Assembly: GCA_028274465.1 (NCBI GenBank)
Contig: CM051456.1
Span: 20,679,033-20,743,032 of the forward strand
Source of the DNA: Plantago ovata
Lineage: Eukaryota; Streptophyta; Magnoliopsida; Lamiales; Plantaginaceae
Direction: 5' to 3'
DNA: 64,000 nt
Shown here: piece after piece, positions 40,975-52,534 of the stretch
Position numbering within the stretch: the stretch's first letter is position 1
How the letters are laid out: each line of letters starts with the position of its first letter
Made by a program: the position numbers and the translations under genes
Notes under the pieces: generated by a model
Told to the model about the DNA's origin: nothing
The model's database searches: none
The model's input: only the letters and a program-made list of their open reading frames with translations

Positions 40975-41191
40975 AAAAAAAAGTTTAGGAAGAATTTACG
41001 GTTTTTCAAAAATTTTAAATGTAATTTTTACGATTTTTCAACTTTTGGCCCCCCGAACCTTAAAAAATGATTTATATGTTAGTTCGTCCCCCTAACTATA
41101 ATTCCTGGTTTCGCCCCTGAGCCTAACTAAACGTAAAAGAGTCGTTCCACAATATACAGTTTTGAATTAGATCAACATACAAGAATGACAA

Positions 41192-41787
41192 GATATTTTC
41201 ATTAACATTTCATTTCATACCCTCCGGTCCTCCGTCTCTCTCTCTCTCTTTCTACAACTAAGTCCACAACCCCATGCAACTTCTCGTCTTCCCCACCAAA
41301 CTCACGAACAAACCGGCCATGAAATTCAACCCAAACAGACAAAATTCATTCTCCTTTCTCGTAGGCAGGGTACGGGTAATACAACACAATTGGTGTCGCT
41401 TAGGGCGAGAAACATTGGAGGGTATGGGAGCAGGCCCCAGCCAGACCACAGATGGGACTTTTGTAGGACATTAGGACGTCGGTTTCTCGACTTCAAAATG
41501 TGAGCATACAGTTCAACTATTGTGTAGGAAATCAAGCAACATATATTTTGGTAATATATGGAAGTGATGAAAAAACTTTTAGATCCTCATTAACTCAGAT
41601 TCCAAACAATCAACCACCTAGGAAGATGTTTAGAATTTAGGAAGTTTGTCCGGAGTGGCTTACTTTGTTTGTAATCTAACACTGAAATATCCTCATAGGG
41701 TGTCTATGTCTATGAATTGTTATGCTCTATCTTCAAGTTAATAAAATCATGCTTTCTACATTATTTTTTTATTATTTGAAAAAAAAA
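41192..41787 (+). mobile_element. Retroposed sequence with poly(A) and 15-bp target-site duplication
   Basis: A 596-bp insert flanked by a perfect direct repeat ATACAAGAATGACAA (41177-41191 and 41788-41802). The right end is an A-run preceded by mRNA-like 3' sequence with AATAAA near 41750. The left part has a CT microsatellite and short ORFs of no recognised family. It could be a 5'-truncated LINE or a processed copy of a cellular mRNA. Confidence 0.8.
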
Positions 41788-41802
41788 ATACAAGAATGAC
41801 AA

Positions 41803-42222
41803 TCTCTATACTCTATAGTCTATTCATAAAAATACAATATTCAAACTCCTTAATCATTCTCATAGCTTAACTTTTAAAATCAACATGATTGGACTTTTAA
41901 TGTAATTAGCAGCAAACAAGAACGAACGATATAAAACGTTCTCTAAGATTAACCCCCTACGGCCCCCATAGACTACCCTCCAATTCGTTTAGTAACTCTT
42001 TTGATATCGATATATTTGTTGCTTCCCTGAACGACCGGCCGTTTATCGCAAAATTACAAACATAAGTTCAAACTTCAAAGTGATCACCAAATGAATTCTT
42101 AAACAAATATTGGAACTATATCAAAGAGGTATCCTGTACTTTTTTAATAATGATAATAATACTGTAAGTATAGTAGTATACCAATTACCAATAGAATTTA
42201 GAAGAATTCAATTTTGACCCGG
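41803..42222. other. Intergenic, no gene seen
   Basis: AT-rich 3' flank of paralogue 3. Confidence 0.4.
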
Positions 42223-42990
42223 TCAAACCTTATCCTGGCATTTAAACACCCTCATGAACACCCACGCGCCACCTCTAACCACCCTAACAACACCAATAAC
42301 CACCGTCAAATAATACAACCCCCACCCCGCCAAATCCGCCACACCAACACTCTTCCCAACCACCACCCTCGCCCACGGCAGCACCACCAGCGCCTCCGCC
42401 TCATCCCTCATCCTCTTCCACCACAGGTTCCCAAACGCAACCGCCATCACCACCTTCTCAACCAACTCAACCTCCTCCCCCGGCACCGTCTCGTCCACCA
42501 CCGGCTTCACCACGCTCCGCCACCAGAAAACCATACACTCGTGCAATCCCAAGAGCAAACACACTCTCCTCGCCAGCACAAATTCCCCAACCGTGTAAGC
42601 ACTTATCTCCACGTCAATTGTGCCGTGAATCCCCACGCCGAGGCACATTTGCATTACGAAGAGCGCAATCCACGCGCTGGTTAAACGGTGCCGTTTGGGG
42701 ATAATTGAATTTACAATTTTCCCGCCGGTTATGGCGTTTGTGAAAGCTGCGAGGGTTGTGAGAGTGACGAGTGAGGTGAGGATTAGTGTTGTGTTGCATG
42801 TGGTGGTGGTGGTGGTAGGGGAGTAGTAACGGGCGGTGGAGAGGCGGGAGAGGAGGAGGAAGGAGAGGGGGAGGAGGAGGCTGAGGAATGCGGCGGCGAT
42901 GATACGGCAGCTGGTTTTGATGACGGCGGCGCGTGGTTGTTTATGTGGGCTTGTTGTTGGGATGATTTGTGGTTGTTGATCCGAGCCCAT
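42223..42990 (-). CDS. Uncharacterised plant membrane protein, paralogue 3
   Basis: Single exon, 255 aa, same family as 31037-31888 and closer to it than to paralogue 2. Shared blocks: LSLLLPLSFLLLSRLSTARY near the N-terminus, LGLHECMVFWWRSVVKPVVD, VAFGNLWWKRMRDEAEALVV and VADLAGWGLYYLTVVIGVVR, then a short tail ending DKV like paralogue 1. Four probable membrane helices. GC-rich codons leave a long chance ORF on the opposite strand. The function of the family is unknown; three copies within 12 kb indicate local duplication. Confidence 0.82.
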   Translation of the reverse strand: MGSDQQPQIIPTTSPHKQPRAAVIKTSCRIIAAAFLSLLLPLSFLLLSRLSTARYYSPTTTTTTCNTTLILTSLVTLTTLAAFTNAITGGKIVNSIIPKRHRLTSAWIALFVMQMCLGVGIHGTIDVEISAYTVGEFVLARRVCLLLGLHECMVFWWRSVVKPVVDETVPGEEVELVEKVVMAVAFGNLWWKRMRDEAEALVVLPWARVVVGKSVGVADLAGWGLYYLTVVIGVVRVVRGGAWVFMRVFKCQDKV

Positions 42991-44150
42991 TTCAGCTTTT
43001 TGATGAAGTTTTCAGTTTTCAGCTAGTGTAACTGCAAATTAAATGGATCGAATCGTTTTAGATAATCACATGATTTTGGTGTATTCAATTCAATACTACA
43101 ATATTAATCGAGATTGTGAATTACTTCATTATTCTATAAGTAATGGTCGGTATTTAAGGCATTGTTATCAATATTCTACGTTAATATATCATGGCAACTT
43201 ACATTTAAATATTCATCCGTTCTTGGAATTACCATAATCCATATATTAAACAGCTGTAAAAAAGTAAAAGGTAGTTCATCTTTTTAAAAGTATTATATGA
43301 ATTTTAATCTACTTTTTTTTATATCGTCAGATTCGTCAATAACATTTTAGATGAGAGATCTCACGGGCCACGGCATACGACTTACGAGCGACTGGTCACG
43401 ATTTTATGCGTAACGACTCTAGCCTCTAGGGCCTGGCCTGAATCAAAGCCCACATAAACTGATTACTGTGCTTTGCCCCACAGACGTTGGCCTGTTTATC
43501 ATAAGAAGAAAGTTAGAGTTTTTTAAGTAATGTGATGAACCGATTTTTATTATTCTTGATAATGAATACACCGGAAGTATATGGTCTTTTTTTATAGGCT
43601 AGGAGATATACGATGAGAGTTTTGATACAATTGATGATAAGGGAAAATATTATATTTTTATACCCACTTAAACTCGAACAAGTCTTACTTGAATTAGGCT
43701 CATTACCAAATATATTATTGTCATCGTAAGGCACATGTTCCGTATAACTCCATGTACTAACCTTATGGCTCCCTTGCGCCTCTAAGCCAATAGTTGAGTG
43801 TTGGCTATATCATACACGTACAGAATTAAGAATGGACGTGTGATCTTCAAAGACTTGAAAATTGTAAATCGATGCAACCCAACCCACATAGTATGGGTTC
43901 ATTAGACCATAAATACCATAACTTTTAAGTACCATTTTAGCGTCTCTAATATCGTTTTATTCCTACTAGATAAATAATTACATTCTAGTCCACGAATTTG
44001 ACCAAGATCTGAATTCAGTTGAATTAAGCATTGTTCCAAAATTGGGTTTCATAGCATCCAAACTTCCTTAAGAGTTATAAATAAAAAAATTAAAAGAATG
44101 AAAATAATATAATTAAAATGATAAAATAAATTAAAAATAATAATCAAAAC
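42991..44150. other. Intergenic, no gene seen
   Basis: Upstream side of paralogue 3 and left flank of the nested transposon complex. AT-rich; nothing recognised. Confidence 0.4.
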
Positions 44151-44178
44151 GGTTTGGTATCAGAAGTATCTTTAGTTC

Positions 44179-44263
44179 AATTAAGAAACAGTTACAACTG
44201 AAAAAGATATAGATATTCAGAGAAATATTCTCCCTATCCATCACCTGAGAAATATTCTTGCTA
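44179..44263 (+). repeat. Left inverted end of a ~10-kb composite structure
   Basis: Reads AATTAAGAAACAGTTACAAC onward, then two tandem units containing GAGAAATATTCT and CTATCCATCA. The reverse complement occurs at 54489-54573. MULE copy 1 has inserted into the inner edge of this end, and the interrupted sequence resumes at 47391. Confidence 0.7.
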
Positions 44264-44584
44264 AGGGTCTTCTAGGGTCAAGCAGGCTTCGCCCTGCCTG
44301 CCTGACATCAGGCAAACTGATCTTGGCCATTAAATTTTTGATCTAATGGTTCACAACGGTTCGCCAAAAAAATTTTGGCGATTGCCTTTCGGCTTGTCGC
44401 CTTAAATTATAATAAAAATATTAATATTTTATAAAATGTCATTCTTACCTTCCAAAAAAATGAAAAGTTTAATAAATATTTTTTATAATTTCGATTTTTT
44501 TTTTACGAATTTGTTTATTATATTAAATTATTTATTAATAAATTCAAAAATATGTAATTATAGTTACTAAAAAATTCATATATG

Positions 44585-44638
44585 GGAATTGAACCTGAGA
44601 CCTCTGAATACATAGCTCAAGTCTTAACCACTAGGCTA
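44585..44638 (-). other. tRNA-like A/B-box module, left side of MULE copy 1
   Basis: On the minus strand: TAGCCTAGTGGTTAAGAC (A-box-like) and, about 25 bp on, GGTTCAATTCC (B-box, T-loop consensus). The spacing is compatible with an internal RNA polymerase III promoter, but there is no full cloverleaf, so not a functional tRNA gene. Confidence 0.55.
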
Positions 44639-46240
44639 CTAATAACTTTATGCATGAATTGCATTTATTATGTTTATATAGTAAATTTTATAAAATTTAA
44701 AACTCTTTCCAAAATGCAGTGATCCAAAATGATTTAAGACTACAATAAGTGTGCTATAAACACCATAGTTTTGTTATAACATTAGGGTATTATTCACAAA
44801 TAGAAATTATTTAATTTCTTTATTTTTATATAAATGGGTGTAACCTGTTAAAATTGATCTGCCAAACTTCGATTTAGTCCATAAATGATTAGAAAATCGG
44901 TTAAATATCTAAACTTTAACCCGGGATTTGATCTAACAATACAATAATAATATTGATAACCGATTCCAAATTACCCAAATTAATATTGACACAAATTCAT
45001 CAGATCAAAAATATATTTGAACTGAACTCATGATAAAATATAACTCGAATGAAATTTAACCCGAAATTATCCGAATTGAATTTGAGTGGGATACAACCGA
45101 TCCTATTTAAATTTGACTTGTATTCCCCCGAAAGAAAATAATTAGAATTGTGCATACAGAGGACTAAAATGTCCAACATACCACCGGTATGGTCAGTAGA
45201 TGAATCAACATACTTGTAAAGGTACAATTTTTTATTTGTTTTAATTATTTATTTTAACTATTTTTTGGAAAACTAACTACATGTGATGGTTTGTAAATTT
45301 ATAACTTCGATATTGCATATGTACTAAAAAAATGAAGTGTTTTCAATTAGTATATATCTAAACAAATACATTCTTTTATAAAATAATACGACATACAAAT
45401 GATATATATAATATGAATTGTAGCAATCCAAACCTGACTTAATATAAAATAGCATGAAGGTAAAATGTGAATAACTCCCGAATTCCAACTAATCTTATCT
45501 TCAACGTCATGATGCAATTTATATATGTAAGCTAAATAAAAATTAAATCTAAATGACATCCGAATTCAAAAATTAATCAATCTAATATTTATTGGACAAT
45601 TACAATATGAATGAATCCAATTGACACCTGAATTCGAATTAATCCAATTCAGATTTGCTTGAAAAATTACGAAATAATTTGTACATTTGATCTAACCTGA
45701 TCCAAATTTATCAAACACGATGTTGATCCGAACGATCTGTTTCTCGAGTATTGGTGGTTTTTGTACACAAAGACTAACATACCCACTATAAGCGAGTGAT
45801 TGTAATTACGAATCGCGATGCGTAAAATATATCTTCAAACCATGACATGTTAAGTGATAAAATGTGCACGCGATTAGCAGTTAAGTATACACAACACGTA
45901 CTCAAACCATAAGCATTCAATGTTGACTAAAGACTGTGAAATAAATAGTTATAGGAATCATTCAGTTAACGATTAATCTACATTTATGTGTAAATTGATG
46001 AATTATATAACTTATGAAATATATCAAAGTTTTTATACATTTTTTTATACAAGGGTGGAGCATATAATATAGAATTGTCATTTAAATATAAGAGTTGCAA
46101 AACTTCTGTGTGTTTAGAGTAAAAGTTGTAATATAATCGATCGGAGGGGATTACAAAAGTCATGATTGACAACTTGAGACAAGTCGTGGATATGAGTGCG
46201 TAAAATCATAGCATATAAATTTCGCCAAATAATTCGAACA

Positions 46241-46246
46241 CATTTA

Positions 46247-46336
<90 letters not shown>
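46241..46336. repeat. (AT)n microsatellite
   Basis: About 95 bp of uninterrupted AT dinucleotides inside MULE copy 1; absent at the matching place in copy 2. Confidence 0.95.
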
Positions 46337-46338
<2 letters not shown>

Positions 46339-46940
46339 ACTAATTTTATTGGTCGTCTAGGTTGTACGGATACAGATACAGCGATACGTATCGAATACGA
46401 TACGGGTAAGGGGATACGGATTTTTCAGATATTAAAGATATGATACGGCGCGGGTACGACTATTTTTTTATTTAATGTTTTATTTTATTTTACTACTTCA
46501 TATGCATTAAAATGTACAATAAAGTAATTTAGCTTTAAAACAATTCAATTTACTGAAAAATAAAACAAACAATATGGTTATATATCTGAAAAATTTGCAC
46601 TATTGTTTGATGTCAATTCTGATACGCGCGTATCCAAGTCTTAACTATTTACAAAATTGGCCGACACACCATGTGGTGTATCAGATGCGTATCGCACCAT
46701 GTATCCATGTATCGGTGTATCCTATACTGCATCATGTAAAAAGATGATGTATTCATGTATCCTAGCTAGTTGGTCACTCTATTAGAGAAATAAAGCAATT
46801 CAAATACAATGAGAAATCATTTATGGGTGCTATTTAACTCTTGTAGATTAAGATTAAAAATATAGATTGAAATGTTTTCATTATGCATAATGTATTATGT
46901 AAATTTATAACATCATGAATAAAACCAAATGGGGACTTTC

Positions 46941-46991
46941 TCCTAATGGTTATTACTTAATCTTCCATTGGAGTGGTTTGGGTTCAAATCC
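46941..46991 (+). other. tRNA-like A/B-box module, right side of MULE copy 1
   Basis: TCCTAATGGTTATTAC (weak A-box) followed by GGGTTCAAATCC (strong B-box). Faces right, opposite to the left module. The equivalent of 61886-61938 in copy 2. Confidence 0.5.
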
Positions 46992-47510
46992 TACAACCAC
47001 CAATTATTTATTTTTTAAATAGATGAATATCCGCCAACCTGGATTAGGGCCGGATATGGTCCCGGGTTGGGCCTTCGCCCGATTTGATTCGTCCAGCCTA
47101 TCAACGGGTTCGGCCCGCTGACCCGGCCCGTTAAAAAACCGGGCCTGTAAAATAATATAAAAGAATAAAAATATTTTTTAATTTATTTTATTTTTTAAAA
47201 ATATTTTTATATTTCTAATTATTATTTTAATTCAAGGTTATTTAAGTCAGTTCATATTTAATGTATAAAAATAATTTAAAAAATTATTTCGCCTTATTGG
47301 TGAAGGAGAATGAGGTGTCGCATTTTTATTGGGTGCATGTTGTCAGGCAGGGGGAAAGCCTACCTGACTGTAGAAAAACCCTTCTTGCTATCTTTAGTAC
47401 AATTAAGAAACAGTTTACCTCGAAGCGTGAAAGGAGATTTCATGGTGAAATTATATATACTTGCGTAAGTGCAAACTAGTGTGGGTGTTTTTGCAAGGAG
47501 GAATGATGTC

Positions 47511-49790
47511 TAAGATGGAATTACCATGGTCTCATATTACATATATTCATCCCACTTTTGGTTTGGTGATCATGAGCTCGATTCTCTAGAAATAGAGGTA
47601 AGTGGCCTTTATTTTTCTTGTCTTTGCCAATCTTTCCTCTGCTACCTATTTTGATTCGATCTATAATGAAATGCATATCAATTATTGCATGTGAAAAGTT
47701 TTGCACATATGCCAGCAGAAATTATTGCATAAATTGATGAATATGATAGTGTGGTTACAACAAATCATATGCCAGCAGAAACTATCATCACATAACAATA
47801 ATATATACCTTGCATAGGTAGTGAGTGCATAACACCCAGTTTGTTATTTAGGGCTCTCGTTTCTGTAAGTTTTGAAAGACTATCCAAGCGAAATCCAACA
47901 ACAGAACCTAAAGAATAAAATTATATACGATCACTTAAAATCTTAAATGATTTTAGCAGAAAACCCGTTTCCAATACCGGACCTTCAATGATTACCACTA
48001 CAAGCATAACATAATTCAAGTAGATTTTAGTAAATTTCATATTTTTATGATGGATTCTCATCTAATATTATTGTTATGCAATTGAGTGAACCGCCTACAT
48101 TCTCAAGATAAATAGATCCTAAACCTGGAAAGCATACCAATTGGTAAGCATCAGGAGACTTCACTAGTGGTCAAGCTTCTGAATTCAGGTACTCAACTAC
48201 ATGGTATTTGCAAGGCTTATCTAAGCTCTTAAAACCAAGTTTGTGTGTTAGCACGGAAGAGATACTAACAGGGATTCACTAGAATAAACCTTTAACCAAT
48301 ACGCGGCTCAATAAATCACTTACAAACACCTCCATATACACTTAACATGCTATTCCATGCTAAGCATATGATATCCTTTTGTGTTTGATAACTTTAACAA
48401 CAAACCTTGTGTGTTATTTGTTGGTGGAACACTTCGAGGTTCCTACAAAAGGCTTATGCGGTCTGATGAAAAGCTCTCTAAATTGGAATAAAGAATCAAC
48501 CAAATCCAATGCACAACCCTCGAATAAGAATCACTTCACTAGCAGGATTCTTATTATTTGAACTCGACTGAGTGTGGCCCATCAACAAATGTTCCTGGTC
48601 CCAACGGACTGGAAACCCCTAATATGGATCAGAGCAAAACTTCCTCAACAAAGGTTCACCATCAGGAAATCTTCCCTATTTCAACCAATTCACAGGCCCT
48701 GGGCCTAGTAATTCCAGGAAAACCTTAATGTGGCCTATCCATCCAACAAACCACAATGTATAAATTTCTCGTCATTTTCAACTAAAACCCTAAACAAAAT
48801 AAGGTTTGTTTTCTAACTCTAATTCATTGTGTTGTTACATATTTTTACATGCCCCTTTTTAAAATTTTGGAAATAATGTACAATGAAGCTCCAATGCCAA
48901 GCCCAATGTGTAACGGAAGGGAAATAGATCCTAACAACAGTACTCAAGTGATATCGAACTGCATGAACGATAGTTTCTTCTCACACAGTACAACACCACA
49001 GATTTACTCTCTACAAGGTTTGACGGTGTTTCAAGGACCATCAACTAGTCACACAACACAAGGCAGCAACATGAACATAATGGAACAGGATTATCATTCA
49101 AACGACCAATTCAACAACAATTGGATGCCAAATCCTCAAATCGAGTCCTATAGTGAAAGTTCATTCGCTTAATCACCTCATGCTAATTTATAAGAGAATG
49201 GCAGTGGCACAAATAATAATAATAATGTAGAAATGGAGTACTGGCAAGATAGAAACACAAACCTAGTCACGATGCAACAAGCGAACGACAATGTTCATAA
49301 TGTCTCCATCTCCACAAAGCCACTTCACCAATCATTACCTGCCCAAGAACCAAACCACAGCATTGCGGTGGATCAAAGTGTTGTGAGTAATCCTCCTAAT
49401 GCTCGTCATTCACCATCAACAACATTTCCACTTAGACATCCATGGATCGATGATGGTGCCATGTATCCTTTTAACAACTTTGAGTTGGGAATGGAGTCCC
49501 GAGTGAGTAACAGGAACCTGGTGGAAATGCAAATAGAAAATTTTAGTGATGTTTTCGTCCCCAATCATATCTACACAGAGCGGTCGAGCAGTTCAAAACC
49601 TCATCCAGATCCGAATCAGAACACTTCTGGAGGTCCACATATTATGAGTAATCCTCCTATTATTCACCATCAAACATCAGGAACATTGCAACTGTAATAT
49701 CCATGGAATGGCGATTATGCAGGTCATGTTTCTCCAGATATTGACATGGATTTCCTTTACAAGTTTTTGGACAATTCAGTGGATATATGA
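47511..49790 (+). pseudogene. Captured gene fragment, left arm of inverted repeat
   Basis: Gene-like but of a family I do not recognise. A first exon-like piece reads MELPWSHITYIHPTFG and runs into a GTAAGTG donor (about 47599). A second block at about 48080-48280 corresponds to the right arm's LSEPRTFSREIDPKPG...WEPSGDFTSGQASEF. Then comes a Ser/Asn/Gln/Pro-rich region typical of a transcription-factor tail: PMPSPMCNGREIDPNN, SHTTQGSNMNIMEQDY, NPQIESYSESSFA, a stop, then VTMQQANDNVHNVS to HHQTSGTLQL. The end WNGDYAGHVSPDIDMDFLYK is in another frame. Stops and shifts make it non-functional as a protein gene. Confidence 0.6.
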
Positions 49791-50199
49791 GGTTATGTGT
49801 TTGCAAGCATTTGATTCATTGAGACATTTCAACAAACAGTTTGCAGGCCATATTTTATTATTTTACAACATTGAAATAGTATTGATACTGCATTGAGCAA
49901 CCCAAGTACATCAAATGAATTATGAGATTCTTACCATCCATGAAACTGAAGAATTTTGATCACCAGAAAATTTAGAGTGACAGACATTTCCAGGTAACTA
50001 TTCGTTCAAATCACTTTTTCTTCTCTAATCTCATAATTCATTTGATGTACTTGGGTTGCTCAATCCAGTATCAGTACTATTTCAATGTTGTAAAATATTT
50101 CATGCTATCTGTTTGTTAAAATGTCTCAGTGAATCAAATGCCTGCAAACACATGACATCATATCTCCACTGGATTGTCCAAAAACTCATAAAGGGATTC

Positions 50200-52440
50200 C
50201 ATGTCAATATCTGGAGAAACTGGAGCTACATAATCACCATTCCATGGATATTCTGATGGCAATGTTCCTGATGTTTGATGGTGAACAATAGGAGGATTAC
50301 TCATAATATGTGGACGTCCAGAAATGCTCTAATTCGGATCTGGATGAGGTTGTAAACTGCTCGACGAATCTGTGTAGACATGACTGAGGATGAAAACGTT
50401 ACTAAAATCTTCTACTTACATTTCCACCAGGCTCCTGTTAGTCTATTACTCACTTGGGACTCCATTCCCAAATCGAAGTCGTTAAAAGGATACATGGCAC
50501 CATCATCGTTCCATGGATGTCTCAGTGGAAATGTTGTTGATGGTGAATGATGAGCATTAGGAGGATTACTAACGACACTTTGATCCACTACAATGCTCTG
50601 ATTCGGTTCTTGGGCAGGTAATGATTGGTGAAGTGGCTTTGTGGAGAAGGAGCATTATGATCATTGTCGTTCGCATGTTGCATCGTGACCAGGTTTGTGT
50701 TTCTATCTTGCCAGTACTACATTTCTACATTATTATTATTTGTGCCATTGTCGTTCTCATATAAATTAGCATGAGGTGATGAAGCGAATGATCTTTCACT
50801 ATAGGACTCGATTTGAGGATTTGGCATCCGATTGCTGTTGAATTGGTTTGAAAGATAATCCTCTTCCATTATGTTCATGTTGCTGCCTTGTGTTGTGTGA
50901 CTATAGTTGATGGTCCATGAAACACCGTCAAACCTTGTAGGGAGTAAATCTGCATGTGGTGTTGTACTGTGTGAGAAGAAAATATTGTTCGTGCAATTCA
51001 ATATCTCTTGAGTGTTGTTAGGATCGTTTCCCCTTCCGTTACACATTGGGCTTGGCATTGGAGCTTCATTGTACATTCCTTCGGAAATACTTAAAGAGGG
51101 GCATGTAAAACTTGTAACAACACAATGAATTAGAGTTAGGAAACATAACCTTATTTCGTTTGGGGCTTTAGTTGATAATGACGAGAAATTTATACATTGT
51201 GGTTTGCTGGATGGATAGGCCACATTAAGGTTTTGCTGCAAATTACTAGGCCCAGGGCCTGTGAATTGGTTGAAATAGGGAAGATTCCTGATGGAGAATC
51301 TTTGCTGAGGAAGTTTTGCTCTGATCCATATTAGGGGTATCCAGTCCGTTGAGACCAGGAACATTTGTTGATGGGCCACACTCAGTCGAGTTCAAATAAC
51401 AAGAATCATTCTGGTGAAGCGATTCTTGTTCGAGGTTCATGCATTGGATTTAAATGATTCTTTATCCAATTTAGAGAGCTTTTCATCAAACTGCATAAGC
51501 CTTTTGTAGGGACCTCAAAGTGTTCCAGCAGAAAATAACACGCAATGTTTGCTATTAAAGGTTTCAAACACAAAAGGATATCATATGGTTAGCATGGAAT
51601 AGCATGTTGAGTGTATATGAAGGTGTTTGTAAGTGATTTATTGAGCCACGTATTGGTTAAAGGTTTATTCTAGTGAATCCTTGTTAGCATCTCTTCCGTG
51701 CTAACACACAAACTTGGTTTTAAGAGTTTAGATAAGCCTTGCAAATACCCTATAGTTGAGTACTTGAATTCAGAAGCTTGGCCACTAGTGAAGTCTCCTG
51801 ATGGTTCCCAATTGGTATGCTTTCCAGGTTTAGGATCTATTTCTCTTGAGAATGTACGCGGTTCACTCAACTGCATAAGAACAATATTAGATGAGAATCC
51901 ATCATAAAGTTTTGAAGTCTACTAAAGTCTACTGGAATTCTGCTATACTTGTAGTGGTAACATTGAAGGCCCGGTATTGGAAATTGGTTTTCTGCTAAAA
52001 CCATTTAAGATTCTAAGTGATCATATATAATTTTAATCATCAAGTTTTGCTGTTGGATTTTGCTTGGATAGTCTTCGAAAACTTACAAAAAGAGCCCTAA
52101 ATAACAAGCTAAGTGTTTTGCACTCACTACCTATGCAAGGAATTCATATTATTGTTATGTGATGATAGTTTCTGTTGGCATATGATTTGTAATAACAACA
52201 CTATCATATTCATCGATTTATGCAATAATTTCTACTAGCATATATGCAAAACTTTTCACATGCAATAATTGATATGAATTTCTTTATAGATCGAATCAAA
52301 ATTGGTAGCAGAGGAAAGATTGACAAAGACAAGGAAAATAAAGGTCACTTACCTCTATTTCTAGAGAATCGAGCTCATGATCACCAACACCAAAAGTGGG
52401 TTGAATATATGTAATATGAGACCATGGTAATTCCATCTTA
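50200..52440 (-). pseudogene. Captured gene fragment, right arm of inverted repeat
   Basis: Mirror copy of the left-arm gene. Better preserved at its 5' part: MELPWSHITYIQPTFGVGDH with a GTAAGTG donor, then LSEPRTFSREIDPKPGKHTN...SGQASEFKYSTIGYLQG (51670-51876), then FNQFTGPGPSNLQQNLNVAY (about 51200-51270) and ANLYENDNGTNNNN. It carries different stops and frameshifts from the left arm, so the arms have decayed independently since duplication. Family not recognised; a nuclear regulator is only a guess from composition. Confidence 0.6.
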
Positions 52441-52534
52441 GACATCATTCCTGCTACAAAAACTCCCACACTAGTTTGCGATTACGCAGGTATAATTTCA
52501 CAATGAAATATCCTTCACGCTTCGAGGTAAACTG

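Larger units (their letters stand above)
44264..47381. mobile_element. Non-autonomous Mutator-like element (MULE), copy 1
   Basis: Bounded by a perfect 9-bp target duplication TTCTTGCTA (44255-44263 and 47382-47390), the length typical of Mutator-type elements. Terminal inverted repeat of about 23 bp: left AGGGTCTTCTAGGGTCAAGC, right (reverse complement) GGGTTTTTCTACAGTCAGG. No transposase ORF. Left (44264-45230) and right (46760-47381) parts match copy 2 at 59657-62297; the middle does not, and contains a long (AT)n tract and a region rich in GATACG/CGTATC words (46360-46760). The right part has a GGGCC-rich imperfect palindrome (47040-47145). Both subterminal regions hold tRNA-like A/B-box modules. 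Confidence 0.88.
47411..52534. repeat. Long inverted repeat (two 2.5-kb arms, 97-bp spacer)
   Basis: Left arm 47411-49929 and right arm 50027-52534 are reverse complements along their whole length with scattered substitutions and small indels, by eye around nine matches in ten in stretches I compared. Outer edge word: CAGTTTACCTCGAAGCGTGA (left), mirrored at the right end. Inner edge: ATGAATTATGAGATT mirrored as AATCTCATAATTCAT. Both arms contain the same captured gene sequence. The left arm begins 30 bp from MULE copy 1. Confidence 0.93.

Noticed and set aside
42214..42684. 156-codon open frame on the + strand over paralogue 3
   Set aside because: Arg/His/Pro-rich shadow of the conserved minus-strand gene.
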